Source of the DNA: Flavobacterium sp. CFS9
Lineage (GTDB): Bacteria > Bacteroidota > Bacteroidia > Flavobacteriales > Flavobacteriaceae
Reading direction: 5' to 3'
DNA: 64,000 nt
NCBI RefSeq assembly: GCF_041154745.1
Contig: NZ_AP031573.1
Location: forward strand, 3,472,001-3,536,000
Shown: positions 62,674-64,000 of the stretch, piece after piece
Layout of the letters: the number at the start of each line of letters is the position of its first letter
How positions within the stretch are numbered: position 1 is the stretch's first letter
The notes under the pieces: model-generated
What the model saw: the letters and a program-made list of their open reading frames with translations, nothing else
The model's database searches: none
Told to the model about the DNA's origin: nothing
Translations under genes and position numbers: made by a program

Positions 62674-62916
62674 TTTTAATTTCGCTAGGAATGAAATATT
62701 TTGTAGCAACGGATTTTAATCCGTTGAAAAAGAAAGATTTTGGGTTCCCAAAGTTCCATAGGAATGGTACATATTTGTCGTTTTTATAGGTGTAGAACCG
62801 CTGGTTCTTTATTGTAATCGCATATGTTCAAATTGGATTAAAATCCAATCCTAGAATATTGATCGAGCCTCTGGCTCTTTATTTTGATGATGTGTTTTTA
62901 ATTCCGTTAGGAATTA
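62674..62916. repeat. Composite palindromic island E
   Basis: This is the longest island. It runs tttcgctaggaatgaaat, core gtagcaacggattttaatcc from 62703, agattttgggttcccaaag, gttccataggaatggtacat, gaaccgctggttct (62795-62808), ttggattaaaatccaa (62833-62848), gagcctctggctc (62865-62877) and finally aattccgttaggaatt (62900-62915). Each module is a small hairpin. The last one contains the stop codon of the adjacent minus-strand gene. Confidence 0.85.
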
Positions 62917-63458
62917 ATTCTATGTTTAACAATGGAATAGGTGAGACGATTGTATCTGTAGACTGTTTTCCACCAAAACATATTCCAGTTGTATCTGAAA
63001 CCGCCTAATTCCCAGTTAATATCAAATTTACTTTTATCATTTTTGCGATAAGGAGGCAATGTTATTTTGCAATGTAACATTGGCGGGTTGTTAGCTATTG
63101 TTTTGTCAAATTCAGATCCAAGATCACTTTTAAGAAAGTACCTGATGTCAATAATTGTTTGATGTTTTTCTGATTTATAAACATATAGATTAATGTCATA
63201 AATTGAATCGTAAATTTCTTCAAGATCTGAAATGGCTTCGTTAAAACTTTTAGGTCTTTTCTTTTTATTGAGTTTATTTCTATTCCTGCGTTGAATAAAA
63301 AAGTTTTCGCTTTCTACTTTTGAAATATCTGAAAGAATATAAACGAGATTTTCTGATATATCATTCCAACAATAAAGATTTACCATCTCAAGTAATCTTA
63401 TTGTTAGATTTTCTATCTGCTCTTCAATGTTCTTATTTATATTCAAATGCATGATCAT
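62907..63458 (-). CDS. Unknown protein ending within a repeat
   Basis: The 183-residue product has no signal peptide. It has a helical N-terminal half with acidic and basic patches (RRNRNKLNKKKRPKSF) and a C-terminal half with aromatic residues (WELGGFRYNWNMFWWKTVYRYN). No family is recognised. Met3 at 63452 is an alternative start. The last residues, INS and the stop, are encoded by the aattccgttaggaatt palindrome of repeat island E, so the 3' end may have been remodelled by the repeat. It follows another unknown gene 42 bases upstream on the same strand; a toxin-immunity type pair is possible but unproven. Confidence 0.55.
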   Translation of the reverse strand: MIMHLNINKNIEEQIENLTIRLLEMVNLYCWNDISENLVYILSDISKVESENFFIQRRNRNKLNKKKRPKSFNEAISDLEEIYDSIYDINLYVYKSEKHQTIIDIRYFLKSDLGSEFDKTIANNPPMLHCKITLPPYRKNDKSKFDINWELGGFRYNWNMFWWKTVYRYNRLTYSIVKHRINS

Positions 63459-63500
63459 GTATTTTGTTCGGGAAAGCTATTTTTCAGCTGACAGTTTTGC

Positions 63501-64000
63501 TTATTCTATTAAATTTAGATCATTACAACTTTCGTCAGAATTATAAATTGGTATTGCAAAATTTATATTATGAATTTTAGAATTTCGTATCAAAATAGTT
63601 CGGGTAAACTCCTTTTTCATTGCCTTCTTTTTTGATTTTAGGAAGCCATATAGGTGTCCGTAAACTTTCTTCATTTGACTGTCCTTGCATTTTAATTCTA
63701 GAATTTCACTGGCTTTTAAATTTCCTCTGATGCAAAATTTAATTTCGACTAAGTATTTATTTCGGCTTTTTCTTTTTATTTTTCCAACAGTCAGTATATC
63801 ATTTCGTTGAATCAATTCGTCACTCTCTTTATTAAGTAGCTCTCCATTTTTGTTGAATGTATAATTATAAAACTCATGTGTTTTTATTTTTATTTCATTC
63901 CTATCATTGAAATCAAAATCAGTTGAACACCAAGTCATATGGCTTACAGAATAACTCAAAGCGCACATATTTTGAATTATGTCACCAAGTTTAAGACGCT
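63501..64000 (-). CDS. Unknown protein, 5' end beyond the window
   Basis: The frame is open to the right edge; a Met at 63968 would give 155 residues, but ten further codons (RLKLGDIIQN) read in from the edge without a stop, so the true start probably lies outside. The visible part is Lys/Asn/Ile-rich with a TFNKNGELLNKESDELI segment and a basic helix region (GFLKSKKKAMKKEFTRT). No family is recognised. Its downstream neighbour is another unknown gene on the same strand. Confidence 0.5.
   Translation of the reverse strand, partial: RLKLGDIIQNMCALSYSVSHMTWCSTDFDFNDRNEIKIKTHEFYNYTFNKNGELLNKESDELIQRNDILTVGKIKRKSRNKYLVEIKFCIRGNLKASEILELKCKDSQMKKVYGHLYGFLKSKKKAMKKEFTRTILIRNSKIHNINFAIPIYNSDESCNDLNLIE

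Overview
The window looks like chromosome from a Flavobacterium-type member of the Bacteroidota. The base composition is AT-rich, few start codons have a Shine-Dalgarno sequence, and several upstream regions carry the Bacteroidetes promoter pattern TTG-N(16-23)-TAnnTTTG. The gene content also fits: type IX secretion (T9SS) cargo of both sorting types, a PorP/SprF protein, a fused SecDF, and the folE-cysS-yidD-lgt neighbourhood. No rRNA, tRNA, CRISPR array, transposase or prophage was recognised.

Layout. 1-1642: 3' end of an unidentified gene, a lipoprotein, a small exported protein and decayed coding remnants. 1741-5774: surface-sugar genes (three glycosyltransferases, a FdtA-like ketoisomerase) and ftsE. 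6136-12190: a 1004-residue periplasmic TPR protein and a plugless outer-membrane barrel, with a phzF-like gene between them. 12364-14207: small genes (GNAT, SH3, Gre-like, membrane peptide) separated by a repeated leader sequence. 14796-18401: asnB followed by a paralogue whose glutaminase site is destroyed. 18740-28028: M16 protease, gyrB, mdh, secDF. 28295-28779: a compact, previously untracked cluster of two double-glycine-leader peptides and a frameshifted small membrane protein, bracketed by two near-identical terminators. 28889-29503: a PagL-like lipid A deacylase. 29888-35179 (minus strand): lgt, yidD, cysS, four-helix-bundle protein, folE, aminotransferase. 35303-42533: aspartyl-protease/PDZ protein, then a T9SS type B adhesin-PorP/SprF-OmpA operon. 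42673-46548: lipoprotein, DUF1573 protein, valS. 46703-52311 (minus): GyrI-like protein between repeats, amino-acid permease, TonB siderophore receptor and DUF4198 protein. 52558-56878: MFS transporter, lipoprotein, topoisomerase III. 57208-64000: a lipoprotein with a haem-type CXXCH motif and a possibly structured leader, a DUF5995 protein, a small Cys protein, a T9SS type A beta-helix protein and two unknown genes at the edge.

How they work together. Most of the window is housekeeping plus envelope biology: Sec export (SecDF), lipoprotein maturation (Lgt), membrane insertion (YidD), outer-membrane barrels and T9SS surface proteins. The most novel item is the 28.3-28.8 kb peptide cluster. 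Both peptides have leaders ending in Gly-Gly, the second matching the classical bacteriocin leader LSxxE...IxGG, but no C39-peptidase exporter lies in the window. The second most interesting is the AsnB-like protein in which Cys2, the glutamine-binding Arg and the NGE Asn are all replaced.

The intergenic space is rich in short palindromic repeats. One family is built around aacggattttaatccgtt (five islands), and others are gene-flanking palindromes and a leader repeat placed just before start codons. Functional calls rest on motifs and family recall from reading alone; no database search was run.
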